Positions 27,439 to 36,506 of a stretch of 64,000 bases of DNA are shown piece after piece. The stretch is taken from contig NZ_FCOX02000001.1 of NCBI RefSeq assembly GCF_900044055.2, positions 401,405-465,404 of the forward strand, read 5' to 3'. Source of the stretch: Caballeronia calidae. GTDB taxonomy: Bacteria; Pseudomonadota; Gammaproteobacteria; Burkholderiales; Burkholderiaceae. Positions within the stretch are counted from its first letter, which is position 1; each line of letters opens with the position of its first letter. A program made the position numbers and the translations under genes. The notes beneath the pieces are model-generated. The model made no database searches. It was not told the origin of the DNA and worked only from the letters and a program-made list of their open reading frames with translations.

Positions 27439-29112
27439 ATGAGCATCAACCTCAATCAACTCGTCCAGGGCGCTTTGACAGAAAGCGTGTTGCAGCACAT
27501 CGCCGGGCGCATCGGCTGTCCGACGGAATCCGCCAAGCGCGTGGTTTCGCTGTGCGGGCCGGCGCTCATCGGCGCCATGATGAACAAGGCGTCGTCGCTG
27601 GAAGGCGCGCGCAATCTGTTCGCCGCCATCATGTCGCCGGCGACGAACGCGCTGATCGCGGAGGATCTTCCGCACGCCGCCATTCAGGACGACGGCTTCA
27701 ACACGCTCGTCGACAGCGGCACGCACGCCGACGAGGCCATTTCCTCGCACGACAGCCTCAACGCGCTCGCCGAGCGCATCGCCGAATACACGGGCGTCGC
27801 GGCGAGTGCCACGCGCACGCTGGGCGGCGTGGTCGGCGCGACGCTCTTCGGCGTGCTGAAGCGCTATCTCACCCAGCACAACGGAAGTCCCGGGCAGCTC
27901 CCGGCGCTGCTCGGCCTTCAGTTGCCGGTGGTGCGCGCGAACATGACGGACGCGTTCGCGAACGCGCTCGGTCTCGGTTCGGTCGGCGCGTTCCTCGCGG
28001 GCGTCGCATCGCGGCTTAAGGCCGTGTCGGCCCATCTCGAGCATGCGGCAACGCATGAGGCAGCGGCGTTTTCGCAGCCGTCGGAACCTGCCGCGGCGCC
28101 GGAGCAAGTCGCCGGCGAGAATGCGGGCAGGAAGAAATGGTGGTGGATCGCGATCGCCGCGGCGCTCGCGCTGCTCGCGGTTCTGCTCGGGCGCGGCTGC
28201 GCGCCGGAGAGCCCGGAATCGGAAAGCGCCCGCGCGGCAAAGCCGGACGACGCTTCCGGCGCGGCCGGCGATTCGAGCGCCGTGACCGCGGCTGCCGCGT
28301 CAGATGCGGCCGTCGCTTCGGCCGCCGCCGATCAATCGTCGGCGCCCGCCGCCGTGCCGTCCAAGGACTCGACGATGTCCTTTCTCGTCGATCCATCCGG
28401 CATTGCGACGCTGACCGCGACGGTCAGCAGCGAAGCGGAAAAGCAGCACCTTCTCGACCTGCTCGCGGTAAAGCTCGGCCTCGACAAATTCCGCGCCCAT
28501 GTCACGGTCGATCCGGACACGAAGCCCGCGACGTGGATCGGCAAGCTCAATGGCCTCCTGCCGGTCATGGCGCTGCCGGGCGCGCAAGTGAGCATCGCCG
28601 GCGCCAAGATCGATCTGGACGGCCGCGCCGCGGACGCGAAGCTCGGCTGGCTGGACAAGCTGAAGGCGTTCTTCGGCGATGGCTGGACGATCGGCGCGGC
28701 CGGCACGGCGGCCACTTCCGGCGCACAGGCCGACGCGAGCTGCGCGACCGGCGACGTCGCGAAGCACCTGAATCTTCGCCCGGTCCAATTCGGCTTTGCA
28801 TCGAACGCGGTGCCGCGCGCCGCGCTGCCCGAACTCGCCGAATCGGCGAAGTCGCTGAAGGATTGCGACACCGCCGGCAAGCCGGTCAAGCTGCAGATCG
28901 GCGGCTATTCGGACAACACCGGCGATGCCGCGTTGAATGTCCAGTTATCGGAAAAACGCGCACAGGCCGTGCGCGCGTATCTGATCCAGCAAGGCGTGCC
29001 GGCCGACACGCTGACGGCGGAAGGTTTCGGCGACGCGCATCCGATCGGCGACAACGCCACGCCTGCGGGCCGCGCGGCGAATCGCCGGATCGAGTTCAAG
29101 GAATTGAGCTGA
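27439..29112 (+). CDS. DUF937-OmpA hybrid envelope protein
   Basis: A 557-residue protein with three parts. Residues about 1-195 resemble the DUF937/YidB-like helical repeat (LNQLVQGALTESVLQHIAGR; VKRVLT-like GVLKRYLTQHN). A single TM span follows (about 235-250, KKWWWIAIAAALALLAVLLG). After an Ala/Ser-rich linker and a BON-like segment (SGIATLTATVSSEAEKQHLL), the C-terminus is an OmpA peptidoglycan-binding domain (GGYSDNTGDAALNVQLSEKR, AEGFGDAHPIGDNATPAGRA, ANRRIEF). It probably spans the inner membrane and anchors to peptidoglycan. The N-terminal domain's role is unknown. Confidence 0.85.
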   Translation: MSINLNQLVQGALTESVLQHIAGRIGCPTESAKRVVSLCGPALIGAMMNKASSLEGARNLFAAIMSPATNALIAEDLPHAAIQDDGFNTLVDSGTHADEAISSHDSLNALAERIAEYTGVAASATRTLGGVVGATLFGVLKRYLTQHNGSPGQLPALLGLQLPVVRANMTDAFANALGLGSVGAFLAGVASRLKAVSAHLEHAATHEAAAFSQPSEPAAAPEQVAGENAGRKKWWWIAIAAALALLAVLLGRGCAPESPESESARAAKPDDASGAAGDSSAVTAAAASDAAVASAAADQSSAPAAVPSKDSTMSFLVDPSGIATLTATVSSEAEKQHLLDLLAVKLGLDKFRAHVTVDPDTKPATWIGKLNGLLPVMALPGAQVSIAGAKIDLDGRAADAKLGWLDKLKAFFGDGWTIGAAGTAATSGAQADASCATGDVAKHLNLRPVQFGFASNAVPRAALPELAESAKSLKDCDTAGKPVKLQIGGYSDNTGDAALNVQLSEKRAQAVRAYLIQQGVPADTLTAEGFGDAHPIGDNATPAGRAANRRIEFKELS

Positions 29113-29142
29113 TCCGCGAAACGCCCGAGGGCCGCGGTAACG

Positions 29143-29177
29143 AACGCGCCGGTCCGCACAACGCGGGCCGGCGCGTT
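29143..29177. terminator. Bidirectional terminator between DUF937-OmpA gene and lysR
   Basis: AACGCGCCGG pairs with CCGGCGCGTT. TCGTTTCG follows on the plus side and TACCGC on the minus side. It is positioned between two convergent stops (29112 and 29198). Confidence 0.75.
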
Positions 29178-29197
29178 TCGTTTCGGGCGCATGAGAA

Positions 29198-30142
29198 TCA
29201 CGCGCCCGGCTCGCCGCGCCGCGCGCGCGGGAAACCATCGGCCATGAAGTCCTGATCGAGATTGGCGGGCAGCATCTCACGCGCGACTTCGATCCACGCC
29301 CGCGCCGCGTGCGACAGATAACCGTTGCGCCGCCAGCCGAGCGCCATGTCCCAGTGAATCTCCGGCGCGACCACACGGCGGCAGGTGAACGCGTCGGCGT
29401 CGAGCCGGCGGCAGTAGGGCGCGGGCAAGAGCGCGATGCCGATGCCCGCCTGCACCAGCGCCGCCATGAAATCCCAGTGTCCGCTGCGGCCGACGATCGT
29501 CGGCGCGAAGCCCGCCTCGCGGCACGCGTTGAGCACGACATCGTTGAGCGCGAGGCTTTCGCCGTAGAACACGAACGGCTCGGCGGCGAGATCGGTGAGG
29601 GCGACTTCGCGGGCATCGTCCCAGCGAGAACCCTTCGGCGCGACGAGCCACAGAACCTGCCGGCTGACGGGCAGCACATCGAACATGTCCGTGTTGACCG
29701 GCTGCAGGACGCCACCCAGCTCCAGCTCGCCGTCGATCAGCGCCGCCTCGATCGCCTTCGAGCCGCGCTCGAACAACTTCAGCTCGACCTTCGGATAACG
29801 GCGCCGGAACGCGGCGATGGCCGGCGTGAACAGCGATCCGCCCATCGGCGGAATGCCGATCGTCAGCGTGCCGCGCCCGAAGGTGCCGAGATCGTTGAGT
29901 TCGGCTTCGAGGCGCGCGTGCGCCGCCAGCACCTCGACACCGCGCTGATAGACGATCTGGCCCGCGTCCGTCAGCACCATCTGCCGGCCCTCGCGCAGCA
30001 GCAGCGGCGAGCCGACCTCGTCCTCCAGCGCCTTCACCATTTTGCTGATGGTCGGCTGAGTGACGAACATGTGCTCGGCGGCGGCGGTGAAGCTCTTCTG
30101 CTTCACGACCTCGATGAAGTATCGCAAGGCGCGCAATTCCAT
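29198..30142 (-). CDS. LysR-family transcriptional regulator
   Basis: A 314-residue LTTR. The N-terminal winged helix (MELRALRYFIEVVKQKSFTA, then VTQPTISKMVKALEDEVGS) precedes a periplasmic-binding-like effector domain. The start at 30142 is the standard MELRxLRYF beginning; an open extension to 30205 has no similarity. It is divergent from lrgA-lrgB, like CidR beside cid/lrg genes in Firmicutes, so it probably regulates them. The effector is not deducible. Confidence 0.92.
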   Translation of the reverse strand: MELRALRYFIEVVKQKSFTAAAEHMFVTQPTISKMVKALEDEVGSPLLLREGRQMVLTDAGQIVYQRGVEVLAAHARLEAELNDLGTFGRGTLTIGIPPMGGSLFTPAIAAFRRRYPKVELKLFERGSKAIEAALIDGELELGGVLQPVNTDMFDVLPVSRQVLWLVAPKGSRWDDAREVALTDLAAEPFVFYGESLALNDVVLNACREAGFAPTIVGRSGHWDFMAALVQAGIGIALLPAPYCRRLDADAFTCRRVVAPEIHWDMALGWRRNGYLSHAARAWIEVAREMLPANLDQDFMADGFPRARRGEPGA

Positions 30143-30155
30143 CGTCGACTCCAGA

Positions 30156-30170
30156 ATTCCAGTTTGGAAT
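30156..30170. promoter_or_regulatory. LysR-type operator candidate (T-N11-A)
   Basis: ATTCCAGTTTGGAAT is a perfect 6-bp inverted repeat with a 3-bp centre and contains a T-N11-A core. It lies 14 bp upstream of the lysR start in the 130-bp lysR-lrgA divergent region. Autoregulation and control of lrgAB would fit. Confidence 0.6.
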
Positions 30171-30272
30171 GATTTGAATAAGGTTAAGTCATTTTTATTA
30201 TGCAAGGGGCGCCCATATACTCTTCCTACAGGTTAACCCTAATCAATTGCATTTCACGTAGAAGAGTCCGCC

Positions 30273-30716
30273 ATGTCCGCCACCCTCACGACCCACACGC
30301 CATCCGCTTTCGGCCGCTTCGTGCGCATCGCGCTGCAGTCCGCCGCGCTCGCGGCGATCTGGGTCGCGGCGGACTTCGTCGCACGCAAGCTGGCGTTGCC
30401 CGTGCCGGGCGGCGTCATCGGCCTGGTCGCGCTGCTCGCGCTCCTGTTCTGCGGCGGCATCGCGCCCCGCTGGGTGAAGGCGGGCGCCGACTGGCTGCTC
30501 TCCGACATGCTGCTGTTCTTCATCCCGGCGGCGGTCGCGGCGGTGCAGTACGGCGGCCTCTTCATGGAAGACGGCTGGCGGCTCGCCCTCGTGGTGGTCG
30601 GTGGGACGTTGATGGTGATGGTGGCCGTCGCGTTCGCCGTCGACCGTGCGGCGCGCCTCGAACGCCGTCTCGCGTTGCGCCGCGCGCTCGGCGCACGGCA
30701 CGCGGCGCGGGCCTGA
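30273..30716 (+). CDS. lrgA: CidA/LrgA-family membrane protein
   Basis: A 147-residue small membrane protein with four hydrophobic segments. It carries the family motifs ALPVPGGVIGLVALLALLF and LSDMLLFFIPAAVAAVQYG. CidA/LrgA proteins are holin-like or overflow-metabolite transport partners of LrgB, which follows 10 bp downstream. The C-terminal tail is Arg/Ala-rich and longer than usual. Confidence 0.9.
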   Translation: MSATLTTHTPSAFGRFVRIALQSAALAAIWVAADFVARKLALPVPGGVIGLVALLALLFCGGIAPRWVKAGADWLLSDMLLFFIPAAVAAVQYGGLFMEDGWRLALVVVGGTLMVMVAVAFAVDRAARLERRLALRRALGARHAARA

Positions 30717-30726
30717 GCGAGCGGAC

Positions 30727-31449
30727 ATGAACCACTTTTTCGCCTCTCTTCTCGAAGACGACGCCGCGCGTCTCATCGCGGCTGGCTGCTTCGTGCTGAC
30801 CGTCGCGCTGTATTTCGCGGCCAAGCAGCTCTACGCGCGCTTCAAACGGCCGTGGCTCACGCCGCTTCTGGCGGTGCCGGCGGTGCTCGTGCTCATCGTC
30901 GCGATGGCGCGCATTCCGTACGCCGTTTACTACGCCGACACGCGCTGGCTCATGTGGCTGCTCGGCCCCGCGACCGTCGCGTTCGCGGTGCCGATCTACG
31001 AGTATCGCGCGCTCATCAGGCGGCACTGGCTTTCGCTCACCGTCGGCGTGACCGTCGGCATTCTGGTGGCGGTGGGCGGGTCGCTCGCGCTCGCCAAGCT
31101 GCTGCATCTGTCGCCGGAATTGCAGCGCAGCCTCGCGACGCGCTCCGTTTCCACGCCTTTCGCGCTCGCCGTCTCCGACAAGATTCACGCGCCGAAGGAC
31201 CTTACCGCGCTCTTCGTGATCGCGACGGGCGTCTGCGGCATGCTCTTCGGCGAGGTCGTGCTCGCGCTCGTGCCGCTGCGCACGCGGCTCGCGCGCGGCG
31301 CGCTGTTCGGCGCGGCGGCGCATGGCGTCGGCACGGCGAAGGCGCGCGAACTGGGGAACGAAGAGGGCGTCGTCGCGAGTCTCACGATGATGATCGCGGG
31401 CGTCGTGATGGTGCTGCTCGCGCCGGTTCTGTCGGTCCTGCCGTTCTGA
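30727..31449 (+). CDS. lrgB: LrgB-family membrane protein
   Basis: A 240-residue protein with multiple TM spans and LrgB motifs (KSVSTPFA-like ATRSVSTPFALAVSDKI, and AAAHGVGTAKARELGNEEG). The start is at MNHFF (30727); the open frame begins earlier within lrgA. With LrgA it probably exports small metabolites or modulates cell lysis. The two roles are debated in the literature. Confidence 0.92.
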   Translation: MNHFFASLLEDDAARLIAAGCFVLTVALYFAAKQLYARFKRPWLTPLLAVPAVLVLIVAMARIPYAVYYADTRWLMWLLGPATVAFAVPIYEYRALIRRHWLSLTVGVTVGILVAVGGSLALAKLLHLSPELQRSLATRSVSTPFALAVSDKIHAPKDLTALFVIATGVCGMLFGEVVLALVPLRTRLARGALFGAAAHGVGTAKARELGNEEGVVASLTMMIAGVVMVLLAPVLSVLPF

Positions 31450-31490
31450 TCGCGCCATCGCGGGAAGGCCATTTCAGCGTCTCGAAATCA

Positions 31491-31518
31491 CGTTCACGAT
31501 ACGAGACTTTGCTACAAT
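31491..31518 (+). promoter_or_regulatory. Promoter of the ahcY transcript
   Basis: An extended -10 (TGCTACAAT, hexamer 31513-31518) lies 9 bp before the riboswitch P1 stem. The -35 is weak (CGTTCA, 16-bp spacing). The position puts transcription start at or just before the aptamer, as expected. Confidence 0.7.
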
Positions 31519-31526
31519 CGACGTTC

Positions 31527-31648
31527 GCCTCCGAGGAGCGTTGCGACGGGTGATTCAAAAATCATCCGCCAGGCTCGGAGGCCTTCAATCCGGACGGTTC
31601 GAAGGCATGCAAAAGCCCGCTGAGCCACCGCATTCGAACGGCGCTCAC
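31527..31648 (+). promoter_or_regulatory. S-adenosylhomocysteine (SAH) riboswitch
   Basis: P1 is a perfect 9-bp stem, GCCTCCGAG (31527-31535) with CTCGGAGGC (31574-31582). The conserved core GAGCGTTGCGACGGG follows the 5' strand, and CCGCCAGGCTCGG precedes the 3' strand. A downstream segment (TTCGAA..AACGGCGCTCAC, ending about 31648) supplies the pseudoknot partner to GAGCG. The Shine-Dalgarno AAAGGAGG and ahcY start lie 27-38 bp further on. This class turns on SAH hydrolase synthesis when SAH accumulates. Confidence 0.95.
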
Positions 31649-31685
31649 GTCAACATTTCTAGTCTTTTTAGAAAAGGAGGGCGTG

Positions 31686-33107
31686 ATGAACGCCGCAGTT
31701 CTCGATTCCAAATCTTCCAAGGATTACGTCGTCGCCGACATGTCGCTGGCCGCATGGGGCCGCAAGGAACTCGACATCGCTGAAACGGAGATGCCGGGCC
31801 TCATCCAGACGCGCGAAGAGTACAAGGCGCAGCAGCCGCTGAAGGGCGCGCGCATCGCCGGCTCGCTGCACATGACGATTCAAACGGGCGTGCTGATCGA
31901 AACGCTCACGGCACTGGGCGCGGACGTGCGCTGGGCATCGTGCAACATCTTCTCGACGCAGGACCACGCCGCTGCCGCGATCGCCGCGGGCGGCACGCCG
32001 GTGTTCGCGTTCAAGGGCGAATCGCTCGACGAGTACTGGGAATTCACGCACCGCATCTTCGAATGGCCGAACGGTCAGTTCGCCAACATGATTCTCGATG
32101 ACGGCGGCGACGCAACGCTGCTGCTGATCCTCGGCGCGAAGGCGGAGAAGGACCGCTCGGTCATCGCCAAGCCGACGAACGAGGAAGAAGTCGCGCTGTA
32201 CAAGGCCATCGGCAAGCATCTGGACGCGGATCCGACGTACTACTCCACGCGCCTGTCGCACATCCAGGGCGTGACGGAAGAAACGACCACGGGCGTGCAT
32301 CGCCTGTATCAGATGGAAAAGGAAGGCCGTCTGCCGTTCCCGGCCATCAACGTCAACGATTCGGTCACGAAGTCGAAGTTCGACAACCTGTACGGCTGCC
32401 GCGAATCGCTCGTCGACGGCATCAAGCGCGCGACCGACGTGATGATCGCGGGCAAGATCGCGGTCGTGGCCGGTTACGGTGACGTGGGCAAGGGCTGCGC
32501 GCAATCGCTGCGCGGTCTGGGCGCCACCGTGTGGGTCACGGAAATCGATCCGATCTGCGCGCTGCAGGCGGCGATGGAAGGCTATCGCGTCGTGACGATG
32601 GAATACGCCGCCGACAAGGCCGACATCTTCGTGACGGCGACGGGCAACTACCACGTCATCAACCACGACCACATGAAGGCGATGCGCAACAACGCGATCG
32701 TCTGCAACATCGGCCACTTCGATTCGGAAATCGATATCGCGTCGACGCGCCAGTACACGTGGGACAACATCAAGCCGCAGGTCGATCACATCGTGTTCCC
32801 GGACGGCAAGAAGATCATCATCCTGGCTGAAGGCCGTCTGGTGAACCTCGGCTGCGCGACGGGCCATCCGTCGTTCGTGATGTCGAACTCGTTCACGAAC
32901 CAGACGCTCGCGCAGATCGAACTGTTCACGCAAGGCAAGAAGTACGAGAACAAAGTCTACGTGCTGCCGAAGCATCTCGACGAGAAGGTCGCGCGCCTGC
33001 ACCTCGGCCGCATCGGCGCGGAGCTGACCGTGCTGTCGGACGAGCAGGCCGGCTATATCGGCGTCGACAAGAACGGCCCGTTCAAGCCGAATCATTACCG
33101 CTATTAA
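31686..33107 (+). CDS. ahcY: Adenosylhomocysteinase (SAH hydrolase)
   Basis: This cytosolic NAD-dependent enzyme splits S-adenosylhomocysteine into adenosine and homocysteine, 473 residues. Motifs: [15 protein letters not shown] (substrate domain), [18 protein letters not shown] (NAD-binding) and the C-terminal KPNHYRY with the Lys-Tyr pair reaching the neighbouring subunit. AGGAGG lies 5 bp before ATG 31686; an adjacent GTG at 31683 is less likely. Expression is gated by the SAH riboswitch. Confidence 0.98.
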   Translation: MNAAVLDSKSSKDYVVADMSLAAWGRKELDIAETEMPGLIQTREEYKAQQPLKGARIAGSLHMTIQTGVLIETLTALGADVRWASCNIFSTQDHAAAAIAAGGTPVFAFKGESLDEYWEFTHRIFEWPNGQFANMILDDGGDATLLLILGAKAEKDRSVIAKPTNEEEVALYKAIGKHLDADPTYYSTRLSHIQGVTEETTTGVHRLYQMEKEGRLPFPAINVNDSVTKSKFDNLYGCRESLVDGIKRATDVMIAGKIAVVAGYGDVGKGCAQSLRGLGATVWVTEIDPICALQAAMEGYRVVTMEYAADKADIFVTATGNYHVINHDHMKAMRNNAIVCNIGHFDSEIDIASTRQYTWDNIKPQVDHIVFPDGKKIIILAEGRLVNLGCATGHPSFVMSNSFTNQTLAQIELFTQGKKYENKVYVLPKHLDEKVARLHLGRIGAELTVLSDEQAGYIGVDKNGPFKPNHYRY

Positions 33108-33131
33108 TCGCAAGCGGCGGCAGTGCCTTCT

Positions 33132-33156
33132 CGCGGGCGTGACGATCACGCCCGCG
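33132..33156 (+). terminator. Hairpin between ahcY and the 4-TM gene
   Basis: CGCGGGCGTG and CACGCCCGCG form a perfect 10-bp stem with a 5-nt loop. No T-run follows, so partial attenuation or transcript processing is more likely than full termination. Confidence 0.45.
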
Positions 33157-33186
33157 CGATTCGATGCATCAACCGGAGAACCTTCG

Positions 33187-33540
33187 ATGACCGTGCTGCT
33201 GACATGGCTGATCAACGCGCTTGCGCTCCTGATCATCACCTATCTCGTGCCGTCGATTCACATTCGCAGTTTCGGCACGGCGCTCATCATCGCGGTGGTG
33301 CTCGGGCTCATCAACGCAGTGTTGAGGCCGCTCCTCATCATCCTCACGCTGCCGGTGACGGTCCTCACGCTCGGGCTTTTCATTCTCGTGGTGAACGCGC
33401 TGTGCTTCTGGCTGGCGTCGTCGCTGCTGAAGGGCTTCGAAGTGTCGGGATTCTGGTCCGCGTTCTTCGGCTCGATTCTGTACAGCATCGTGTCGTGGCT
33501 GTTGTCGGCGCTCATCTTCGGCAACCGCAACCTCGGCTGA
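33187..33540 (+). CDS. Small 4-TM protein, phage-holin-IV/YvlD-like
   Basis: A 117-residue membrane protein with four hydrophobic segments and motifs IITYLVPSIHIRSFGTALII and LRPLLIILTLPVTVLTLGLF typical of the YvlD/'phage holin family IV' group. GGAGAA precedes ATG 33187. The name is historical; there is no phage context here. It sits between ahcY and metF. The function is unknown. Confidence 0.85.
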   Translation: MTVLLTWLINALALLIITYLVPSIHIRSFGTALIIAVVLGLINAVLRPLLIILTLPVTVLTLGLFILVVNALCFWLASSLLKGFEVSGFWSAFFGSILYSIVSWLLSALIFGNRNLG

Positions 33541-33583
33541 TTCAGGCCGACGAGGCCTCGCCGCCGCCCGATCATCCATCATC

Positions 33584-34423
33584 ATGAAACCGATCGAACT
33601 CTCATTCGAGTTTTTCCCGCCGAAGACGCAAGACGGCGTGAACAAGCTGCGCGCTTCCCGCGCGGAGCTCAGGAAGCTCTCGCCCAAGTTCGTCTCCGTG
33701 ACGTTCGGCGCGGGCGGCTCCACCCAGCAAGGCACGCTCGACAACGTGCTCGAAATGGCCGCGGACGGCTTCGAGGCCGCGCCGCATCTGTCGTGCATCG
33801 GCTCGTCGAAAGACAATCTGCGCGCGATCCTTTCGAACTATCGTGAGCACGGCATTCGCCATATCGTCGCGCTGCGCGGCGATCTGCCTTCGGGCATGGG
33901 CGAAGTCGGCGAGTTGCGCTATGCGTCGGAGCTCGTGGCGTTCATTCGTCAGGAGCACGGCGACTGGTTCAACATCGAAGTGGCCGCGTATCCGGAGTTT
34001 CATCCGCAGTCGAAGTCGCCGAAAGCCGATCTCGAAAACTTCGCGCGCAAGGTGAAGGCGGGCGCGAACTCCGCGATCACGCAGTATTTCTTCAACGCCG
34101 ATTCGTACTTCAAGTTTGTCGAGGAAGCGAGGAAGCTCGGCGTCGACGTGCCGATCGTGCCGGGCATCATGCCGATCACCAACTTCACGCAACTGATGCG
34201 CTTCTCCGACATGTGCGGCGCGGAAGTGCCGAAGTGGGTCGCGCGCCGGCTGGAGAGCTTCGGCGACGATCGCGAATCGATCCGCGCGTTCGGCGCCGAT
34301 GTGGTGACGGGCCTGTGCCAGCGTCTCATCGACGAAGGCGCGCCCGGGCTGCATTTCTACACGCTCAACGGCTCGTGGGCTTCGAAGACGATCTGCGAGC
34401 GTCTCGGCTTCAAAAGTCTCTGA
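33584..34423 (+). CDS. metF: 5,10-Methylenetetrahydrofolate reductase
   Basis: This flavoenzyme makes 5-methyl-THF for methionine synthesis, 279 residues. Family features include ELSFEFFPPKT with the catalytic Glu, SVTFGAGGSTQQGTLDNV, HIVALRGDLPSGMG and SAITQYFFNAD. It completes the methyl-cycle block with ahcY: AhcY supplies homocysteine and MetF the methyl donor. Confidence 0.97.
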   Translation: MKPIELSFEFFPPKTQDGVNKLRASRAELRKLSPKFVSVTFGAGGSTQQGTLDNVLEMAADGFEAAPHLSCIGSSKDNLRAILSNYREHGIRHIVALRGDLPSGMGEVGELRYASELVAFIRQEHGDWFNIEVAAYPEFHPQSKSPKADLENFARKVKAGANSAITQYFFNADSYFKFVEEARKLGVDVPIVPGIMPITNFTQLMRFSDMCGAEVPKWVARRLESFGDDRESIRAFGADVVTGLCQRLIDEGAPGLHFYTLNGSWASKTICERLGFKSL

Positions 34424-34440
34424 TTGCATGACTGTTTCAC

Positions 34441-34475
34441 CCGCGCGGCGTTCGCCGCGCGGTTCTGTTCTCTTT
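34441..34475 (+). terminator. Terminator after metF
   Basis: CCGCGCGGCG and CGCCGCGCGG form a perfect 10-bp stem with a 2-nt centre, followed by TTCTGTTCTCTTT. It closes the ahcY-metF block. The remaining gap to dppA (34476-34744) has no gene I can support. Confidence 0.85.
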
Positions 34476-34744
34476 CCCTTCTGTTTTCGCCTTTTTGCGC
34501 CGCGCCGCGTTCGCGCGCGCAATATCTCGCGCCCCGCTCCATCACCTCTGCGCATGGCCGATAACCTACCCTTATTGGAGTGCGATCGACGACAAACTCT
34601 ACTGGGGAAAACCAACTACGCATGTCACTTTTGTTCGTGCTAGGGTAGCGCCCGACTTCGCGCGTGCGTCCGCAAAACGGGCGATGCGATCCATTAAACT
34701 CGCGCTACGCCGGCCAAAATCACCGGCATCGACCTGGAGGAAAC

Positions 34745-36379
34745 ATGAAGAAAAACAGCCTGTTGCGAGCCGTTCGCAGATCGGCGCTCGCGGGCGCCGT
34801 GGCCACGGCATCGCTCTTCGCGGCAAGCGCGGCGAACGCTGGCGCCATCCCGAACAAGACGCTCGTCTACTGCTCGGAAGGCAGCCCGGCCGGCTTCGAT
34901 CCCGCCCAGTACACCACCGGCACCGATTTCACCGCGAACACGTTCACCGTCTATAACCGTCTCGTCGAATTCGAGCGCGGCGGCACGAAGGTCGAGCCGG
35001 GTCTCGCGGAGAAGTGGGACGTGTCCTCGGATGGCCTTACGTACACCTTCCATCTGCGTCACGGCGTGAAGTTCCAGGCGACTTCGTTCTTCAAGCCGAC
35101 GCGCGAATTCAACGCGGACGACGTGATCTTCACGTTCAACCGCATGCTCGATCCGAACAATCCGTTCCGCAAAGCGTACAACGTGCAGTTTCCGTACTTC
35201 ACGGACCTTGGCATGGACAAGCTGATCTCGAAGATCGAGAAGGTCGATCCGTACACCGTGAAGTTCACGCTCAAGGAAGTGAGCGCGCCGTTCATTCAGA
35301 ACATGGCGATGGAATACGCATCGATTCTCTCCGCCGAATACACAGACAAGCTGATGAAGGACGGCAAGGCCGCCGATATCAATCAGCAGCCGGTCGGCAC
35401 GGGCCCGTTCATCTTCCGCAGCTACACGAAGGACGCGACCATCCGCTTCGACGGCAATCCTGATTACTGGAAGCCGAACGCGGTGCAGATCTCGAAGCTG
35501 ATCTTCTCGATCACGCCGGACGCCGCCGTGCGCGTGCAGAAGCTGAAGAACAACGAATGCCAGGTGATGAGCTATCCGCGTCCGGGCGACATCGCGGCGC
35601 TGAAGTCGGCGTCGAACGTCGATACGCCGTCGCAGGCGGGCTTCAACGAAGGCTATGTCGCGTACAACGTGACGAAGAAGGGCCTCGACAACACCGACGT
35701 GCGCCGCGCGCTCGACATGGCCATCAACAAGAAGGCGATCATCGATTCCGTGTATCAGGGCGCGGGCCAGCCGGCCACCGCACCGATGCCGCCGACGCAG
35801 TGGTCCTACGACAAGAACCTGAAGGGCCAGCCGTACGACACCGCGAAGGCGAAGGAACTGCTGAAGAAAGCGGGCTTCCCGGACGGCTTCGAAATCACGC
35901 TGTGGGCCATGCCGGTTCAACGCGCGTACAACCCGAACGCGCGCCTGATGGCAGAGATGATTCAGGCCGACTGGGCGAAGATCGGCGTGAAGGCGAAGAT
36001 CGTCTCGTACGAGTGGGGCGAGTATTTGAAGCGCGCGCACGCGGGCGAGCATGATGCGCTGCTGATCGGCTGGACGGGCGACAACGGCGATCCCGACAAC
36101 TGGCTCGGCACGCTGCTCGGGTGCGACGCGGTGAAGGGCAGCAACTTTTCGAAGTGGTGCTACAAGCCTTTCGACGAACTCGTCGTGAAGGGCCGCTCGA
36201 CCACGGACGTGGCCGCGCGCACCAAGGCGTACACCGACGCGCAGCAGATCTTCGCGCAACAACTGCCGTTCTCGCCGATCGCGCACTCGACGGTCTATCA
36301 GCCGGTGAGCAAGAAGGTGACGAATATGAAGATCGAGCCGCTCGGCTACGCGCGCTTCGATGGCGTCGGCCTGCAATAA
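34745..36379 (+). CDS. dppA: Dipeptide-type ABC transporter substrate-binding protein
   Basis: A periplasmic SBP family 5 protein, 544 residues. The signal peptide spans about residues 1-33 (ending SAANA). The family start is KTLVYCSEGSPAGFDPAQYT, followed by EPGLAEKWDVSSDGLTYTFH. It should deliver di/tripeptides to DppBCDF; other peptide-like ligands are possible. A GGAGGA Shine-Dalgarno precedes ATG 34745. Confidence 0.93.
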   Translation: MKKNSLLRAVRRSALAGAVATASLFAASAANAGAIPNKTLVYCSEGSPAGFDPAQYTTGTDFTANTFTVYNRLVEFERGGTKVEPGLAEKWDVSSDGLTYTFHLRHGVKFQATSFFKPTREFNADDVIFTFNRMLDPNNPFRKAYNVQFPYFTDLGMDKLISKIEKVDPYTVKFTLKEVSAPFIQNMAMEYASILSAEYTDKLMKDGKAADINQQPVGTGPFIFRSYTKDATIRFDGNPDYWKPNAVQISKLIFSITPDAAVRVQKLKNNECQVMSYPRPGDIAALKSASNVDTPSQAGFNEGYVAYNVTKKGLDNTDVRRALDMAINKKAIIDSVYQGAGQPATAPMPPTQWSYDKNLKGQPYDTAKAKELLKKAGFPDGFEITLWAMPVQRAYNPNARLMAEMIQADWAKIGVKAKIVSYEWGEYLKRAHAGEHDALLIGWTGDNGDPDNWLGTLLGCDAVKGSNFSKWCYKPFDELVVKGRSTTDVAARTKAYTDAQQIFAQQLPFSPIAHSTVYQPVSKKVTNMKIEPLGYARFDGVGLQ

Positions 36380-36431
36380 GGTTTTGCTGCGGAACACTTT
36401 TTGCACTAAACCATAACTAATCGAAAAGGTC

Positions 36432-36465
36432 CGGCGGCGCGGGTCGAGAGCGATCCGAGCCGCCG
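36432..36465 (+). other. Hairpin between dppA and dppB
   Basis: CGGCGGC and GCCGCCG form the base of a stem with further partial pairing (CGGGTCG/CGATCCGA) inside. Such hairpins between a binding-protein gene and its permease genes usually stabilise the upstream mRNA or attenuate downstream expression, giving excess binding protein. Confidence 0.55.
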
Positions 36466-36506
36466 TTCACATTTCTATCCCCACGAACGATACCCAAAGG
36501 GCGATC

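Noticed and set aside
33187..33540. 'Phage holin' label as a sign of a prophage
   Set aside because: The protein is a YvlD-like 4-TM protein in a methyl-cycle block. No integrase, capsid or lysis genes occur anywhere in the window.
34691..34725. A TAAA...GCCAAAAT pair upstream of dppA as a sigma-28 promoter
   Set aside because: The spacing is 14 rather than 15 bp, the -10 is poor (GCCAAAAT), and a flagellar sigma factor makes no sense for a peptide transporter.
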